Below, piece by piece: positions 62,963 through 64,000 of a stretch of 64,000 bases of DNA. The translations under genes and the position numbers were made by a program. Each line of letters starts with the position of its first letter. The first letter of the stretch is position 1. The notes under the pieces were generated by a model. The model was not told where the DNA came from, searched no databases, and saw nothing but the letters and a program-made list of their open reading frames with translations. This DNA comes from Microbispora rosea subsp. aerata (GTDB taxonomy: Bacteria; Actinomycetota; Actinomycetes; Streptosporangiales; Streptosporangiaceae): NCBI RefSeq assembly GCF_014647835.1, contig NZ_BMPY01000004.1:1-64000 (forward strand), read 5' to 3'.

Positions 62963-64000
62963 CTAGAGGTCGGCGGGGGCGGTCAGCCGGCCGGTCACCG
63001 CGGTCGCGGCGGCCACCTGCGGCGACACGAGGTGGGTGCGCCCGCCCTTGCCCTGGCGGCCCTCGAAGTTGCGGTTGGAGGTGGAGGCGCTGCGCTCGCC
63101 CGGCTTCAGGGTGTCGGGGTTCATGCCCAGGCACATCGAGCAGCCGGCCTCGCGCCACTCGGCCCCGGCCGCCTTGAAGATCTCGTGCAGGCCCTCCTCC
63201 TCGGCCGCCTTCTTGACCCCCATCGAGCCGGGGACGATCAGCGTACGGGTGACGACCTTGCGGCCGCGCAGGATCTCGGCGGCGGCGCGCAGGTCCTCGA
63301 TGCGGCCGTTGGTGCAGGAGCCGACGAAGACGGTGTCCACCTCGATGTCACGCAGCGGCGTGCCCGCGGTCAGGCCCATGTACTCCAGCGCCCGCTCGGC
63401 GGCGGCCCGCTCGACCGGGTCGGAGAACTGCTCGGGCGACGGCACGACGGAGCCGAGCGGGGCGCCCTGGCCCGGGTTGGTCCCCCAGGTCACGAACGGC
63501 GTGAGGGTGGAGGCGTCGATCTCCACGACCTTGTCGAACTCGGCGTCGTCGTCGGTGCGCAGCGTCTTCCAGTAGGCGACGGCCTGGTCCCACGCCTCGC
63601 CCTTGGGCGCGTGCGGACGGCCGCGCAGATACTCGAACGTGGTCTCGTCGGGGGCGATCATGCCCGCCCGCGCGCCGGCCTCGATCGACATGTTGCAGAC
63701 GGTCATGCGGCCCTCCATGGAGAGCTTGCGCACGGCCTCGCCGCGATACTCGACGATGTGGCCCTGGCCGCCGCCGGTGCCGATCTTCGCGATGATCGCG
63801 AGGATCAGGTCCTTGGCGGTCACGCCGACCGGCAGCTCGCCCTTGACCTCGATGGCCATCGTCTTGGGCCGGTAGGCGGGCAGCGTCTGGGTGGCGAGCA
63901 CGTGCTCGACCTCGGAGGTCCCGATGCCGAACGCGATGGCGCCGAACGCCCCGTGGGTCGAGGTGTGCGAGTCGCCGCAGACGATCGTCATGCCGGGCTG
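62963..64000 (-). CDS. leuC: 3-isopropylmalate dehydratase large subunit, cut by window edge
   Basis: The C-terminal 345 residues or so are in the window; the N-terminal part lies beyond 64000. The Fe-S cluster ligands are in [10 protein letters not shown] and [31 protein letters not shown] and [25 protein letters not shown] are the typical aconitase-family motifs. Binds a 4Fe-4S cluster and works with LeuD. Confidence 0.96.
   Translation of the reverse strand, partial: QPGMTIVCGDSHTSTHGAFGAIAFGIGTSEVEHVLATQTLPAYRPKTMAIEVKGELPVGVTAKDLILAIIAKIGTGGGQGHIVEYRGEAVRKLSMEGRMTVCNMSIEAGARAGMIAPDETTFEYLRGRPHAPKGEAWDQAVAYWKTLRTDDDAEFDKVVEIDASTLTPFVTWGTNPGQGAPLGSVVPSPEQFSDPVERAAAERALEYMGLTAGTPLRDIEVDTVFVGSCTNGRIEDLRAAAEILRGRKVVTRTLIVPGSMGVKKAAEEEGLHEIFKAAGAEWREAGCSMCLGMNPDTLKPGERSASTSNRNFEGRQGKGGRTHLVSPQVAAATAVTGRLTAPADL

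Overview
High-GC actinobacterial chromosome, most like a member of the Streptosporangiaceae (Nonomuraea, Microbispora or Streptosporangium type). This is inferred from codon bias, frequent GTG starts, perfect GC-rich hairpin terminators without U tracts, and the ftsY-smc-mutM-rnc-rpmF-coaD-rsmD-recG-rpmB-thiD-thiL-ddl-gpsA-plsC-fbiD-hup-leuDC gene order. The genus is an inference. No tRNA, rRNA, CRISPR array or intact insertion sequence was seen.

Positions 1-19,300 hold an eight-gene cluster on the minus strand that matches the methylation-associated defence system (MADS). It contains an XRE/TPR regulator in the mad1 position, an N6-adenine methyltransferase (mad2), an ABC/OLD-type ATPase (mad3), a TOPRIM-like protein (mad4), a HsdS-like specificity subunit (mad5), a 1362-residue NERD-pseudokinase-kinase-P-loop protein (mad6), an unknown helical protein (mad7) and a 1828-residue HerA/FtsK-like ATPase with an embedded PD-(D/E)XK-like motif (mad8). 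mad2-mad3, mad4-mad5 and mad7-mad8 overlap by ATGA, so the set looks translationally coupled. Two small regulator-satellite genes, one with a DUF6907-like sequence, lie upstream.

19,300-33,300 is a mixed metabolic and stress region: TetR plus GH1 beta-glucosidase, a secreted coiled-coil hydrolase, aldehyde dehydrogenase, alpha/beta hydrolase, typA, secreted Cu/Zn superoxide dismutase, a DUF2461 protein, a polysaccharide deacetylase lipoprotein, an XRE-cupin regulator divergent from a DMT permease, a SigR-type sigma factor with no rsrA beside it, and a Cds1-like PLP enzyme.

33,300-54,300 is the conserved core: SRP receptor, SMC, base-excision repair, RNase III, ribosomal proteins L32 and L28, CoA and thiamine synthesis, RecG, cell-wall D-Ala-D-Ala ligase, phospholipid synthesis and coenzyme F420 synthesis. 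A remnant of the DAK2/YloV gene survives between recG and rpmB.

54,300-61,750 is an accessory insertion between fbiD and hup: two MFS exporters, two TetR regulators with clear palindromic operators, an SDR, a cold-shock-like peptide, a decayed PAS-GAF-PP2C phosphatase gene and, most notably, an M-box (Mg2+) riboswitch in front of a 67-residue hydrophobic membrane peptide. The window closes with hup, a small conserved gene, leuD and a leuC gene cut by the window edge.
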